This document shows, piece by piece, positions 35,501 through 45,061 of a stretch of 49,671 nt of DNA (its first letter is position 1; every line of letters begins with the position of its first letter). The stretch comes from Alphaproteobacteria bacterium (GTDB lineage: Bacteria > Pseudomonadota > Alphaproteobacteria > GCA-2731375): assembly GCA_021776235.1 (NCBI GenBank), contig JAJFGG010000172.1:1-49671 (forward strand). Direction: 5' to 3'. Under the pieces are notes generated by a model. It did not search any database and was not told the DNA's origin. It saw only the letters and a list, made by a program, of their open reading frames with translations. Made by a program: the position numbers and the translations under genes.

Positions 35501-36508
35501 CGCTTGTTCGAGGAATTCTCCCAAGCCGACACGTCGACCACGCGCAAATATGGCGGCACCGGCCTTGGCCTTTCCATCAGCCGGCGGCTATGCCACATGA
35601 TGGGCGGCGATATTTCCGTTACCAGCGTGCCCGGCAGTGGCAGTACCTTCACGGCCCGATTGCCGGCCGTTGTCGGCGGCGCCCTGCTGGCGCCAGAAGG
35701 CGAGGCGCCCCTGCCGGTCGCCGGTGAAGATGGTGCCGAAGTTCCGGATGCCACGGGCAGCGCCACGGTGCTTGTGATCGACGATGATGCCGACGCCCGC
35801 GACCTGATGCGCCGCATTTTGAGCCGCGAGGGCTTCGATGTGATCACCGCTGACAGCGGCGCCAAGGGGCTGGCGGCGGCGCGGCGCTATGACCCGGTTC
35901 TGATTACCCTGGACGTGCAGATGCCGGACATGGATGGCTGGACCGTCCTGCATGACCTGAAGGCAGATCCCGAATTGCGGCAAATTCCTGTCGCCATGCT
36001 GACCATCATGGATGAACAAAAAAAAGCCTTCGCGCTGGGCGCTTCCGAATACCTGAATAAACCGGCCGATCGGAACGACTTGCGTCAACTGCTGGACCGT
36101 CTGCGCGTCGGCAACCCGGATTTCCATGTTCTTGTGGTTGATGATGAGGCATCGACCCGGGATAGGTTGTGCCGGATGTTACAGGGCGAGGATTGCCGGG
36201 TCAGTGAGGCTGAAAATGGCCGTTTGGCGCTGGTCTGCCTGGATGGCGGTGTGCCGGACCTTATCCTGCTTGATTTGTTGATGCCTGAAATGGATGGTTT
36301 CGAATTTCTCGCCGCCCTGCGGCAACGTCCCGAGTATGAAGATATTCCGGTGATCGTGGTTACCTCGGCAGATTTGAGCGAGGCCGACCATCGCCGCCTC
36401 GATGGCGGTGTGGTCAAGGTTTTGCAAAAGAACCTGGCCACGGAAGCAGAACTGATTGCGCAGCTGCGCGACCTGACCCACTCCTTTCAGACCGGTACAG
36501 ACAAATAA
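32519..36508 (+). CDS. Soluble hybrid histidine kinase: GAF, five PAS, kinase core, two receivers
   Basis: This 1329-residue sensor has no membrane helices. A GAF domain (about 15-180) is followed by five PAS-type domains at about 190-305, 318-440, 440-560, 565-685 and 690-810. The first, third and fourth share the (L)-(E/Q)NM-(D/S)-QG-(V/I)-MYD pattern and look internally duplicated. His833 lies in [20 protein letters not shown]. The HATPase has [20 protein letters not shown] and GGTGLGLSI. Two receivers follow ([13 protein letters not shown] and [12 protein letters not shown]). The GTG start has AGGTGA five bases upstream. With the next two genes it forms a module parallel to 12280-16244, but with cytosolic input. 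Confidence 0.9.
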   Translation: MSQEKAVEQDRLTRLLHSVSIEANLAVTVSEFLQRCLGEIGRGAGWPVGHVYLLRNGSGDELIPAKIWHLADPKKFAAFREVTERTGFQWDVGLPGRVLASGKAAWIVDVTKDPNFVRAEQARNIGVRAGMAFPILGGNGILGVLEFFSTEAREPDHEELEVLASVGRQIGNTMDRKKLEEDAKRKESELHAALQNMSDGMLMVDGDGRLAFVNDQYKAMTQLPPQHYRIGSPMRELLAEFAKAGLYGAGEPHKLAEQRFREIYDRPVKLQTEMKMSDGRTIEFRKAPVEGGGAIVNTTDITARKSAEQDLAASEARIQNILDNSPAGISVVSLGTTKRLYCNARFNEMFTGDPKTSLEGSEAADSFVDQNDMHNMLRLMREHAGSYNVEIERRRRDGTKFWCFHSWQPVNLWGEDAYLCWLYDITERRQAETSLAREKRIIELTLENMDQGITMYDNDLNLVIANQRVIELGDVPSDLMVPGKPLADVFRYNAERGDYGPGVIEDQVHDRVELARKFEPHQFERARTDGLVMEIRGRPVPEGGFVSTYTDVTQRRRSEEEVAEKEALIRLVLENISQGVVMYDADLRLVAWNKHYQEYLGFTDDLMQSGEPLITFMYDLAERGQYGVGEHKTLVDQRLEYLTDGQSRRGEITFDDRTYEVHKQPTPDGGLVITYTDISERKAAEAEIQKLSSAVEQSPVSVVIADFEGTIEYVNPMFVQTTGFSEAEVIGYPLRILKKGQLEDDDFAKLWDTLHKSETWRGEFSNHKKSGELYWESISISPLTRSDGVPTHLVAVKEDITLQKGHERELEQARDDAETATRSKSVFLANMSHELRTPLNAVIGITEMLEEDARDDDLEDYIEPLQRVTRAGKHLLELINDILDLSKIEAGRLEFHLEDIGLKALAGDLGLTAEPLAKKNENSLRIDCPDDIGTMHADVTRVRQVVLNLLSNACKFTEQGDVSLAVSREGGADKEWVNFEVSDTGIGLAPEKLERLFEEFSQADTSTTRKYGGTGLGLSISRRLCHMMGGDISVTSVPGSGSTFTARLPAVVGGALLAPEGEAPLPVAGEDGAEVPDATGSATVLVIDDDADARDLMRRILSREGFDVITADSGAKGLAAARRYDPVLITLDVQMPDMDGWTVLHDLKADPELRQIPVAMLTIMDEQKKAFALGASEYLNKPADRNDLRQLLDRLRVGNPDFHVLVVDDEASTRDRLCRMLQGEDCRVSEAENGRLALVCLDGGVPDLILLDLLMPEMDGFEFLAALRQRPEYEDIPVIVVTSADLSEADHRRLDGGVVKVLQKNLATEAELIAQLRDLTHSFQTGTDK

Positions 36509-36529
36509 CGTCGGACAGAGACCTATTGC

Positions 36530-36895
36530 ATGAAAATACTTTATGTTGAAGACAACGACGACAACGTCTACATGCTGACGCGCCGCCTGGGCCGCAAAGG
36601 TTTCACCGTCATAGTTGCCGGCGATGGTGCCGAGGGCGTGGCCAAGGCGGCCAGCGAGATGCCGGACTTGATCCTTATGGATCTGAGCCTGCCAGTGCTT
36701 GACGGCTGGGCCGCGACTGGACAGATCAAGTCGGCACCGGCCACCGGCCACATACCCGTTATCGCTCTGACTGCCCATGCCATGACCGGGGACCGTGAAA
36801 AGGCTCTGGCGGCGGGCTGTGATGATTTTGACACCAAGCCGGTCGTGCTGGGCCGGTTGCTGGCCAAGATCGAAGCCTTGATTGGTGAGGTCTAA
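36530..36895 (+). CDS. Single-domain response regulator (DivK/CheY-like)
   Basis: This 121-residue lone receiver has YVEDNDDNVYML, the phospho-acceptor Asp in LILMDLSLPVLDGW, IALTAHAMTGDREKA and the Lys in DTKPVVL. It closely resembles the receiver at 10416 (same GCDD-D-DTKPV tail), so the two are paralogues. It sits between the hybrid kinase and the receiver-cyclase gene with gaps of 21 and 5 bases, so all three form one operon. It probably relays phosphate rather than binding DNA. Confidence 0.92.
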   Translation: MKILYVEDNDDNVYMLTRRLGRKGFTVIVAGDGAEGVAKAASEMPDLILMDLSLPVLDGWAATGQIKSAPATGHIPVIALTAHAMTGDREKALAAGCDDFDTKPVVLGRLLAKIEALIGEV

Positions 36896-36900
36896 TCCAG

Positions 36901-37947
36901 GTGGAGCAAAAATCAGCCGCCATCCTGGTCGTCGATGATAATGACGACAATCGCTATACCCTGACCCGGCGCCTGAAACGGCTGGGCTATGGCGAGGTGG
37001 AAATCGCGGAAAACGGACGCGTCGCGCTGGAAAAAATTCAGCGGCAGGCCTTTGATCTGGTTTTGCTCGATATCATGATGCCGGAAGTCAACGGCTACGA
37101 AGTGCTCGAACAGATCAAGTCGCAGAAGGATTTGCGGCATCTACCGGTAATCATGATTTCGGCCGTGGATGAAATCGACAGCATCGTCAAATGCATCAAG
37201 ATGGGGGCCGAGGATTACCTTTCCAAGCCGTTCAATCCCGTCCTGCTTGCGGCCCGCGTCGGGGCCACTCTGGAAAAGAAGCAGTTGCGCGATCAGGAGG
37301 CACGGCATCTGGAGCAGCTGGCGGCGGAAAAGAAGCGTGGCGATGATCTATTGCACGCGATGCTGCCGGCCAACGCGGTCGGAGAATTGCTTGCGACGGA
37401 CCGCGTACAGCCCCGGCGCTTCGAGGACGTCACGGTTTTGTTCTGCGATATCGTAGGGTTTACACGCTATTGCGATGCCCATCCGCCGGAGCAAGTCGTG
37501 GCCGAATTGCAGGCCCTGGTCGGCGGTATGGAGGATATTGTTGCCCGCAATGGACTGGAGAAAATAAAGACCGTCGGAGATGCCTTTCTTGCCACCGCCG
37601 GCCTGCTTGAAGCCAACGATGACCCGGTCACCTCGGCGGTGCGTTGCGGCCACGAGATGGCGGCCCTTAGTCAGCAGATCGAACCGCACTGGCAAGTCCG
37701 CATCGGCCTGCATACCGGCCCTGTCGTGGCCGGCATCGTCGGCCGGCACAAGTTTCTCTATGACCTCTGGGGCGATACGGTCAACGTGGCGGCGCGCATA
37801 ACGGAACAGGCCGCGCCCGGTACGGTCTGTGCCAGTGCCGAGACCTGGGCCCGTGCGGGGGGCATTGGCCAACAACGCCCCCTGGGCGCGGTCGAGATCA
37901 AGGGCAAGGGCGCGATTGAACTTGTCGAAATTCGCAGCCTTGGATAG
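36901..37947 (+). CDS. Receiver / class III adenylate cyclase
   Basis: The 348-residue protein has a receiver (about 8-125, Asp in LLDIMMPEVNGY, Lys in LSKPFNP), a helical linker (about 125-170) and a class III cyclase (about 175-345). The cyclase metal Asp residues are in FCDIVGFT and VGDAFL. The Lys of EKIKTVGD and the Asp of LYDLWGD select adenine, and TVNVAAR supplies the Asn and Arg, so ATP to cAMP is predicted. It lacks the two DHp segments that its paralogue at 14649 carries. A GTG start with GAGG ten bases before is used. Confidence 0.9.
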   Translation: MEQKSAAILVVDDNDDNRYTLTRRLKRLGYGEVEIAENGRVALEKIQRQAFDLVLLDIMMPEVNGYEVLEQIKSQKDLRHLPVIMISAVDEIDSIVKCIKMGAEDYLSKPFNPVLLAARVGATLEKKQLRDQEARHLEQLAAEKKRGDDLLHAMLPANAVGELLATDRVQPRRFEDVTVLFCDIVGFTRYCDAHPPEQVVAELQALVGGMEDIVARNGLEKIKTVGDAFLATAGLLEANDDPVTSAVRCGHEMAALSQQIEPHWQVRIGLHTGPVVAGIVGRHKFLYDLWGDTVNVAARITEQAAPGTVCASAETWARAGGIGQQRPLGAVEIKGKGAIELVEIRSLG

Positions 37948-37991
37948 CGAATCTTCAACGGCTATCTATCAGCGCTCGGTGGTATGAGGCT

Positions 37992-38417
37992 TCAATCTTC
38001 AGCAACGACGCATGTTTTCGCCAGAATGTCGCCCAATCGCCGGTTCTTCTTGTCGATCATCATGCAGACGAGCCCAACGGCATAAATCGCGATGCCGTCG
38101 ATAAAGCGCAGGATGTTTCGAATTAACGCCGGCCCCAGGGTGATGCGGTTGCCGTGCTCATCGGTCACCCGGGTACGGGCGATGTATTTTCCCGGGGTTT
38201 TGCCGAGAGACGCCTCCATCTGCGCGAAAACCAGGAACACCAGCAAACAGCCCAGCAGGAATGGCCAGCCATCGATGCTGATTGATGCGCGTTTATCTTG
38301 AGGTGACGTCTCACCCAGGCCGGTTATCCACCCGAACAGAAGGACCAGGATGAAAGTCACGGCAAAATCAATCAGGCCGCCACTCATGCGTCGCCCGACG
38401 CCGGCTATTTTCAGCAT
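37992..38417 (-). CDS. RDD family membrane protein
   Basis: This 141-residue inner-membrane protein has the RDD-family layout. An R-R-x-x-G-x-x-IDF start (VGRRMSGGLIDFAVTFILVL) is followed by three hydrophobic segments, and the GKTPGKYIARTRVTDEHG segment is the family hallmark. Some RDD proteins affect ion transport, but no role can be set here. It converges on the cyclase gene. Confidence 0.82.
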   Translation of the reverse strand: MLKIAGVGRRMSGGLIDFAVTFILVLLFGWITGLGETSPQDKRASISIDGWPFLLGCLLVFLVFAQMEASLGKTPGKYIARTRVTDEHGNRITLGPALIRNILRFIDGIAIYAVGLVCMMIDKKNRRLGDILAKTCVVAED

Positions 38418-38511
38418 GCCGTTCCATCTCCCGGCCCGCCATTACTGACACAGTCCCTATCATCGCAAGGCGGAATAAGGCCTTGCAATTGCCGGGCCGG
38501 TCCCGCGGACC

Positions 38512-39702
38512 TCAGCACCCTTTGTACTGCTTGCTCACGCATTCACGAGCCAATTCCTGCGCCTCCGCAATTTGTGCCGGGGTCATATCCTTCGCAACTT
38601 TGTCCATGTTTTTCTGCGCTTTCCTATGCCCCCGCGAGGCCGCAATATCGAACCACATATGGGCATGAACATTATTTTGGCTGACGCCACGACCCTTTAG
38701 GTAGATCTGACCCAGGTTGTTCTGGGCCGGGGCATACCTCTGATTAGCGGCAAGTCTGTACCACTTGATGGCCGTCTCGTAGTTCCGCGCAATGCCGCGT
38801 CCTCTGCGGTACATCCCGGCTAAATTTGACTGGGCCGAAGCATATCCCTGTTCGGCGGCAAGCCGGTACCATTTGACCGCCGTCTTGTAATCCTGGGCAA
38901 CACCTTGCCCTTTCCGGTACATCAGGCCCAGCTTGTACTGCGCGGGGGCATATCCCCGTTCAGCCGCAAGGGCGTACCACTTCACCGCGGTTTCATGGTT
39001 CCGGGCAACCCCCAGGCCTTTGAAATACATCCAGCCCAGATGAAACTGGGCCAGGATGACCCCCTTGTCAGCGGCAAGCCGGAACAGCTTGACGGCGGTC
39101 TGGTGGTCTTGGGCAACGCCCCGTCCATCCCGGTACAACAAAGCCAGGTTGATCTGAGCGCGGGCATACCCCTGCTCAGCAGCGAGTTTGTACCAACGCG
39201 CCGCGGCCTCGTCGTCTTGCGGCACCCCGCGTCCGTACTGGTACAGTAAGCCCAGACTGAACTGGGCCAGGGCAACGCCCTTATCAGCCACGGATTTGTA
39301 CCATTTCAGCGCAATCTTGTAGTCTTGGGGAACCCCGCGCCCATTGGCGTACATGAAGCCCAGATTGAACTGGGCAATGGCGCGTCCCTGGTCAGCCGCG
39401 AGTCTGAACCATTTCACGGCTGTTTTATCATCCCGGGAAACACCTTGTCCCCGCATATGGATCTGGCCCAGATTATGCTGGGCATTGCCATTCCCTTGCG
39501 CCGCAAGCGGGCTCCATTCAGCCAAGGCTCTTGCATAGGCTCCTGTCGCATAGGCGGCGGAGCATTTGCCTCCTATGGCATAATGCGAATGATCGGTCCC
39601 CGAAAGGCAGTACTGCAGCGCATTTGGCTCGGCGCACCACCCCGCCACCGGATGAAATAACAGCACCGTAAGGGTCAGCAGAATGGATTGCAGTCGGGCC
39701 AT
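38512..39702 (-). CDS. Secreted Sel1-like repeat protein
   Basis: This 396-residue protein has a signal peptide (LQSILLTLTVLLFHPVAG, cleavage near GWCA) and eight full Sel1 repeats of 36 residues (AQxNLGxMYxxGxGVxxDxxxAxKWYxxAAxxG). It has short caps at both ends and cysteines near each end (ALQYC; ECVSKQYKGC). Sel1 repeats form helical arrays that bind other proteins, often in envelope or signalling complexes. The repeats are diverged in DNA, so old expansion is likely. No partner gene is adjacent. Confidence 0.88.
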   Translation of the reverse strand: MARLQSILLTLTVLLFHPVAGWCAEPNALQYCLSGTDHSHYAIGGKCSAAYATGAYARALAEWSPLAAQGNGNAQHNLGQIHMRGQGVSRDDKTAVKWFRLAADQGRAIAQFNLGFMYANGRGVPQDYKIALKWYKSVADKGVALAQFSLGLLYQYGRGVPQDDEAAARWYKLAAEQGYARAQINLALLYRDGRGVAQDHQTAVKLFRLAADKGVILAQFHLGWMYFKGLGVARNHETAVKWYALAAERGYAPAQYKLGLMYRKGQGVAQDYKTAVKWYRLAAEQGYASAQSNLAGMYRRGRGIARNYETAIKWYRLAANQRYAPAQNNLGQIYLKGRGVSQNNVHAHMWFDIAASRGHRKAQKNMDKVAKDMTPAQIAEAQELARECVSKQYKGC

Positions 39703-39953
39703 GGCGGAATTATGGCAATTTTCCGGCTTGGCTGCGAGTCGTTGCCGCAGTTCTGCTGATCACGGAGCCTACAGGCTTTAAGCAGGCTGCGGTGGAACGA
39801 ATTTCACCTTCATGGCAACGGCAGGCACGTTCGGCCCTTGGCTATCGGGAAGACCGGCGTTAGGCTTTCACCCGGTACGGCGCAGGAGCGAGTGGCTGGG
39901 TTCCCACGTTCACCAGCGCCTGTTTGCATTTGACGCGAAGGACATCCAGAAGC

Positions 39954-41075
39954 ATGCCAACAGCACCCATGGCCGGGCTGCGCGTGGTAGATTTTACCAC
40001 CGTGATCGCCGGCCCCTATTGTACCCGTTTGCTCGCCGATTGCGGCGCGGAAGTGATAAAAATCGAGTCCGACGCAGGCGATCAAATTCGTCTTGTCCCG
40101 CCCATGAGCGACGGTGCGTCCAGTTATTTTGCCCACCTCAATTGCGGCAAGAAAAGCGTCGTGCTGGATTTGCGCAGTGCGGACGGCCATCGCGCCGCGC
40201 TCGAATTGGCGGCCAGCGCCGACGTGGTGGTGGAGAATTTTCGCCCCGGCGTCATGGCCCGCCTGGGCCTTGACTATGCCCGGCTGGCGGCCGATCACGC
40301 CGATCTGATCTACTGCGCCATATCCGGCTTTGGCCAGACCGGGCCCCGCGCCATGGAGCCGGCCTATGCCCCGATCATCCATGCCGCCGGTGGCCTGGAT
40401 CTGGCGCAAATGGACTATCAGGACGAATTGAGCCGGCCGGAAAAATGCGGCGTTTTCACCGCCGACGTGCTGGCCGCAATCTATGCCTTCGGGGCGATAC
40501 AGACCGCCCTGTTGGGCCGGGAACGTCATGGCGTGGGCCAGTTCATCGATGTCGCCATGATGGATTCCATCATCAACCTGCTGGTCTATGAGACCCATAT
40601 GGCGCAATTTCCCGATACCCCGCCGCGTGTCCTGTTCATGCCGATCCACACCACGGACGGCTTTGTCATCATCGCCCCCATAGGGCAGCGGAATTTCGAG
40701 GTTATGGCCGACGCCATGGGGCACCCGGAATGGAAAGAGGACCCCCGTTTCAGCACCGCGCCCGAGCGCCGGACCCATTGGCCGGAGGTGATCGCGGCGA
40801 TGGAAAGCTGGACGTCCTCCCGCACGGCCCATGATTGCGAGGCCGCGATGATCGCCGCCGGTGTGCCCTGTTCCCGCTATCGCTCCCTGGGCGAGGCCAT
40901 GACGGACCCGCAAAGCCAGGCGCGCGGCGTGATGGCAATGGTACCGGACGCGGCGGGTGGTTTCCTGGTGCCAAACCCGCCGTTTCAATTTGCCGACGGC
41001 ACCGTGGGCGTTACCCCGGCCGCCCCGAAACTGGGCGAACATAACGAGGAAGTACTGGCTTGCATTGAAGGCTAA
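39954..41075 (+). CDS. Family III CoA-transferase (CaiB/BaiF type)
   Basis: This 373-residue paralogue of the enzyme at 24136 has LRVVDFTTVIAGPYCTRLLA, GAEVIKIE, NCGKKSVVLDLR, and VENFRPGV. The likely catalytic Asp is in VFTADVLAAIYA. It ends with KLGEHNEEVLACIEG. The ATG at 39954 fits the family start; an ATG at 39924 is possible. It converges on the Rieske oxygenase gene with only 25 bases between stops. Substrate unknown. Confidence 0.88.
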   Translation: MPTAPMAGLRVVDFTTVIAGPYCTRLLADCGAEVIKIESDAGDQIRLVPPMSDGASSYFAHLNCGKKSVVLDLRSADGHRAALELAASADVVVENFRPGVMARLGLDYARLAADHADLIYCAISGFGQTGPRAMEPAYAPIIHAAGGLDLAQMDYQDELSRPEKCGVFTADVLAAIYAFGAIQTALLGRERHGVGQFIDVAMMDSIINLLVYETHMAQFPDTPPRVLFMPIHTTDGFVIIAPIGQRNFEVMADAMGHPEWKEDPRFSTAPERRTHWPEVIAAMESWTSSRTAHDCEAAMIAAGVPCSRYRSLGEAMTDPQSQARGVMAMVPDAAGGFLVPNPPFQFADGTVGVTPAAPKLGEHNEEVLACIEG

Positions 41076-41100
41076 CTAGACATCCATCCCTATCGGTCGA

Positions 41101-42180
41101 TTATTCGGCGGCCTGGAGCGCGGCCAATTCAGCTCGGATCATGCGTTCAATGGCGCGCCGGGCCGGTAAGCGAGCGACATCGTGCTTGATGTTGACAAAA
41201 GTGTCGCCCATGGACGCCGCCATGCATGCTTGTTGGGATTCCAGAAATTCCAAATCCTCGGTGAAGGTAAACGCAATTTCCTTGTGCAATGTCTTTGTCG
41301 CCGCCTCGTCTTTCGGTTTGTAGCCATTCAAGGGTGTCCAGAAATAGTAACAACTGGTCTCCGTCTTTGGCGTGGCGCCATGATATAGGCGCAAATTGAA
41401 GCCGCCGGCTTGTTCCCGATTATCTTTCGCACCACGGCCGGCCTCCAACGCACCTGTCCACTGCAAGACCGACGACGGCACCACATATTCAAACTCCTGC
41501 CAACGATCAACCAACGTGCCCTCGGGAAATCCGGCGCCTTTGACGTAAGTGGGCGGTGGGACGATGCCTTCCATCCAGCGAATGTAATGCACGCCCGCAT
41601 CCGTCGGCGTCACGTCCATGCTGGCATCGACCTGGCCCTTTTGGTCACCGCCGCCGATGGTGTTACGGTGAATGTAGGGAATGTGGGTCAGATCCATCAG
41701 ATTATCGATAAGCAACATGTAATTACATTCGATCTCGAACATGTCGTGATAATGAGGCCAGTTCTCGTGGTCGTCGTTCCAAGGAAAATCGACCAGCAAT
41801 TTGGCTTCATCCGCCAATGCCGGGTCGCCCATCCAGATCCAGATGATTTCCTGCTTCTCTAAAATGGGATAGCTGCGCACCTTGGCTTGCGGCGGAATTC
41901 TCTCCTGGCCCGGGATTATGACGCACCTTCCGCTGCCGTCGAACACCAGGCCATGATAGCCACAGCGCAAACCCTCGGGCACCACATCGCCGAGACGCAA
42001 GGGTGTCGCGCGATGACAACAACGGTCCTCCAGCGCGCAAGCCTTGCCATCGCCATCACGGAACAGTACCACTTCCTGGTTCAGCAAGGTTCGCGCCAGT
42101 GGTTTATCTTCGACTTCGTGGGTCCATGCCGCTTGGTACCAGGCGTTGAGCGGCCATTGTTGGTCCGTATTTAGAAACAT
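41101..42180 (-). CDS. Rieske-type ring-hydroxylating / O-demethylating oxygenase subunit
   Basis: This 359-residue oxygenase has an N-terminal Rieske [2Fe-2S] domain with Cys-x-His in RCCHRATPL and Cys-x2-His in CGYHGLVFD. The C-terminal mononuclear iron domain shows the NLMDLTHIPYIH region, which holds the Asp and His ligands. The layout resembles vanillate O-demethylase oxygenase (VanA-like) and related monooxygenases. No ferredoxin/reductase partner is beside it, so its electron donor must be encoded elsewhere. An 11+11 bp palindrome lies 38 bp before its start codon, where it would overlap the promoter. Confidence 0.87.
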   Translation of the reverse strand: MFLNTDQQWPLNAWYQAAWTHEVEDKPLARTLLNQEVVLFRDGDGKACALEDRCCHRATPLRLGDVVPEGLRCGYHGLVFDGSGRCVIIPGQERIPPQAKVRSYPILEKQEIIWIWMGDPALADEAKLLVDFPWNDDHENWPHYHDMFEIECNYMLLIDNLMDLTHIPYIHRNTIGGGDQKGQVDASMDVTPTDAGVHYIRWMEGIVPPPTYVKGAGFPEGTLVDRWQEFEYVVPSSVLQWTGALEAGRGAKDNREQAGGFNLRLYHGATPKTETSCYYFWTPLNGYKPKDEAATKTLHKEIAFTFTEDLEFLESQQACMAASMGDTFVNIKHDVARLPARRAIERMIRAELAALQAAE

Positions 42181-42540
42181 TTCGATGCCCTTTTTCTTTG
42201 TCGCCTCATTCGATCATAGAGCACATTTAATCTAAATGTGCTCAGACTCTTTAAGATAGAGCAATTGAACCAATCACTTGAGTAGCGAGACTGGGGAGAG
42301 GTCTTGTTTCTTGTTGTTTCTTGAATTACAGCGGCCGGCACGAAGAATGGCCTGACCCCAATCATGTACTGACCGGCTTGGTATAAGGCTTGCATTCAAG
42401 GCGGCCGGACCTGAGAACCGCCCGTTTGGTGCGGCAATCAGCCGAGCCGGCCAAAATCCTAATTCCGGTGTTCTGATTGACGGCGAAAAATGCTATCTGC
42501 CGTCAAGCCGTCTTGAAACAAAGCAGTAGGAGTGAACTAA
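42181..42540. other. Divergent promoter region, Rieske gene / malate synthase
   Basis: This 360-bp gap lies between divergent genes. Besides the palindrome at 42219-42243, a minus-strand TATGAT (near the palindrome's start-proximal edge) could be a -10 element for the Rieske gene. The malate synthase side holds a TTGACG near 42477-42482 and a clear AGGAG before the ATG. No small gene was recognised. Confidence 0.4.
42219..42243. promoter_or_regulatory. Perfect 25-bp palindromic operator candidate
   Basis: Arms GAGCACATTTA and TAAATGTGCTC are exact reverse complements separated by ATC. The site is AT-rich in the middle, has no T tract, and lies 39-63 bp upstream of the Rieske oxygenase start, overlapping the presumed -35/-10 region. 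That is the shape expected of a dimeric repressor site (GntR, TetR or similar). No regulator gene is next to it. Confidence 0.65.
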
Positions 42541-44730
42541 ATGACAGATCGTATACGAAGGGGTGGTCTTCAGGTCGCCGTGATATTGGATGACCTGGTG
42601 GCCAAACAGATCCTGCCCGGCACCGGCATCGATGCCGATGGTTTCTGGCAGTCCTTTGAGGCGATCGTCGATGATTTGGCGCCGAAGAATAAGGCGCTGT
42701 TGGCCAAACGCGCGGAAATCCAGACCAGGATCAACGCCTGGCATCTGGCCCGCCAGGGACAGCGGATCGACGCTGGGGAATACCGCGCTTTCCTGCAGGA
42801 TATCGGTTATTTGGTGCCGGAAGGCGATGATTTTTCCATCACCACGGCCAATGTGGATGACGAGGTCGCGACGATGGCCGGGCCGCAACTGGTGGTGCCG
42901 GTGATGAACGCACGCTATGCCCTGAATGCGGCGAATGCGCGTTGGGGCAGCCTTTACGACGCGCTTTACGGCACCGACATAATATCGGAGGCCGACGGCT
43001 GCGAAAAAGGCGGTAGCTACAACGTGAAGCGCGGTGCGCAGGTCATTGCCCAGGCGGCGAAGTTTCTCGATGAGACGGTGCCCCTGGCGGCCGGCTCCCA
43101 CGCCGAGGTGACGGCCTACAGGCTGGCTGATGCGAACGGCGACAAATGTCTGGTGGCGGCGTTGTCGTCCGGGGCCGAAACGGGGCTTGCCGATCCGGGC
43201 CAACTCACCGGTTACCTTGGCGGCGACGAACTAAGCAATGTCCTGTTGCGGCATAATGGCCTGCACGTCGATATCCAGATCGATCGCGGCCATCCCGTCG
43301 GCAAGGATAATCCATCCGGCGTCAAGGACGTGGTTTTGGAAGCCGCCCTCACCACCATTCAGGACTGCGAGGATTCCATCGCCGCCGTCGATGCCGAGGA
43401 TAAGGCCGAGGTCTACGGCAACTGGCTGGGCCTGATGAAGGGTGATCTGGTGGACAGCTTCGAAAAGGGCGGCGGCACCGTCGAACGCAGCTTGGCGCCG
43501 GACCGGACCTTCAAGGCCCCGAACGGCGAAGAACTGACGTTGCACGGGCGCAGCCTGCTGCTGGTGCGCAATGTCGGCCATTTGATGACCAACGACGCAA
43601 TTCTCGACAAGGCAGGGAACGAGGTGCCCGAAGGCATCATGGATGCCATGATCACGGCCGCCTGCGCCTTGCATGATCTGAATGGCGCGGGTACCCGGCG
43701 CAATAGCCGCACCGGCAGCATGTATGTGGTAAAGCCGAAAATGCACGGCCCGGAAGAAGCCGCCTTTACCGATGAGCTGTTTGCCCGGGTGGAAGCGGCC
43801 CTGGGCATGGCGCCCAACACCATGAAGGTCGGCGTTATGGATGAAGAGCGCCGCACCACTGTCAATCTCAAGGAATGTATCCGGGCTGTATCCGGCCGGC
43901 TGATGTTCATCAATACGGGCTTCCTCGACCGTACCGGCGACGAAATCCATACCTCCATACTGGCCGGCCCGTTCCTGCGCAAGGATCAGATTAAAGGGCA
44001 GCCCTGGATTCGGGCCTATGAGGATTGGAATGTGGATATCGGCCTTGCATGCGGCCTGAAAGGCAGGGCACAGATCGGCAAGGGCATGTGGGCCATGCCG
44101 GATGAAATGAAACAGATGATGGCAGCCAAGATCGGCCATCCCAACGCCGGCGCCAACACCGCCTGGGTGCCGTCCCCGACCGCGGCCACATTGCATGCCA
44201 TCCATTATCATCGGGTCTCCGTCCCGGATCGACAGGCGGAACTGGCCTCGCGCCAACGCGCCGAGCTTGGCGATATCCTCACCGTGCCGTTGATGCATGG
44301 CGAAAATCTGTCAACCGATGAAGTTCAGGCGGAATTGGACAACAACGCCCAGGGCATCCTGGGCTATGTGGTGCGCTGGATCGATCAGGGCGTGGGTTGT
44401 TCGAAAGTGCCGGACATCAACGACGTCGGCCTGATGGAAGACCGGGCAACCTTGCGGATTTCCAGCCAGCATATCGCCAACTGGCTGCAGCATGGCATTT
44501 GCAGCAAGGAACAGGTGGTGGCAACCATGCAGCGCATGGCGGCCGTCGTGGATCGGCAAAATGCCGGCGATGGCGCCTATCGCGACATGGCGCCGAATTT
44601 CAATGACAGCGTCGCCTTCCAGGCCGCCTGCGATCTGGTCTTCAAGGGCAAGGAACAGCCGAGCGGCTATACCGAGCCGATTTTGCATGCCCGCCGCCGG
44701 GAAGCCAAAGCGAAGTACGGTTCCGCCTAG
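42541..44730 (+). CDS. glcB: Malate synthase G
   Basis: This 729-residue enzyme condenses glyoxylate with acetyl-CoA to malate in the glyoxylate cycle. Length matches the G isoform (about 720). Family blocks are [55 protein letters not shown] and [20 protein letters not shown], and the C-terminal block holds the catalytic Asp region ([20 protein letters not shown]). AGGAG sits eight bases before the ATG. It is divergent from the Rieske gene and may share its control region. No isocitrate lyase is in the window. Confidence 0.95.
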   Translation: MTDRIRRGGLQVAVILDDLVAKQILPGTGIDADGFWQSFEAIVDDLAPKNKALLAKRAEIQTRINAWHLARQGQRIDAGEYRAFLQDIGYLVPEGDDFSITTANVDDEVATMAGPQLVVPVMNARYALNAANARWGSLYDALYGTDIISEADGCEKGGSYNVKRGAQVIAQAAKFLDETVPLAAGSHAEVTAYRLADANGDKCLVAALSSGAETGLADPGQLTGYLGGDELSNVLLRHNGLHVDIQIDRGHPVGKDNPSGVKDVVLEAALTTIQDCEDSIAAVDAEDKAEVYGNWLGLMKGDLVDSFEKGGGTVERSLAPDRTFKAPNGEELTLHGRSLLLVRNVGHLMTNDAILDKAGNEVPEGIMDAMITAACALHDLNGAGTRRNSRTGSMYVVKPKMHGPEEAAFTDELFARVEAALGMAPNTMKVGVMDEERRTTVNLKECIRAVSGRLMFINTGFLDRTGDEIHTSILAGPFLRKDQIKGQPWIRAYEDWNVDIGLACGLKGRAQIGKGMWAMPDEMKQMMAAKIGHPNAGANTAWVPSPTAATLHAIHYHRVSVPDRQAELASRQRAELGDILTVPLMHGENLSTDEVQAELDNNAQGILGYVVRWIDQGVGCSKVPDINDVGLMEDRATLRISSQHIANWLQHGICSKEQVVATMQRMAAVVDRQNAGDGAYRDMAPNFNDSVAFQAACDLVFKGKEQPSGYTEPILHARRREAKAKYGSA

Positions 44731-45061
44731 GCTGTATCCGCGGCCACATGGCGCCGGAGCGACGGATGGTGGTTGAACCCATCGCCGCCGCCGGGAGGTG
44801 CTGCCCGAGCGCCTGCCCGAAGCGGCGAGGTATTGCCGAATTGCGTCCCGTCGAAGGTCGAGGTGCCGCGAATAGGTCCAAGATCGAACCGCCTGTTCCA
44901 GAAGTTTGAGCCGATGAGCGCGCGCCTTCGGACGGTCCCACAACGATCCCGCGCCAGAGCCATGATGGCGGGTTGTAACCACAATTCAAAAAACAGGGGA
45001 CGGCCCTGGCCCCACAAACAAACAAGAACCTCAATCCATTTGTTGAGGAGAAAGATTTCTG
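44731..45061. other. Unassigned intergenic region
   Basis: This 331-bp GC-rich stretch lies between malate synthase and the methyltransferase. Several frames are open on both strands but none reads like a known protein or has a credible ribosome site. It could be a decayed gene or mobile remnant. The last 40 bases hold the GAGGAG ribosome site of the next gene. Confidence 0.35.

Noticed and set aside
38630-39500. Regular repeats that might be a CRISPR-like array
   Set aside because: The repeats are 108 bp, in frame, and encode Sel1 units; there are no short identical repeats with unique spacers.
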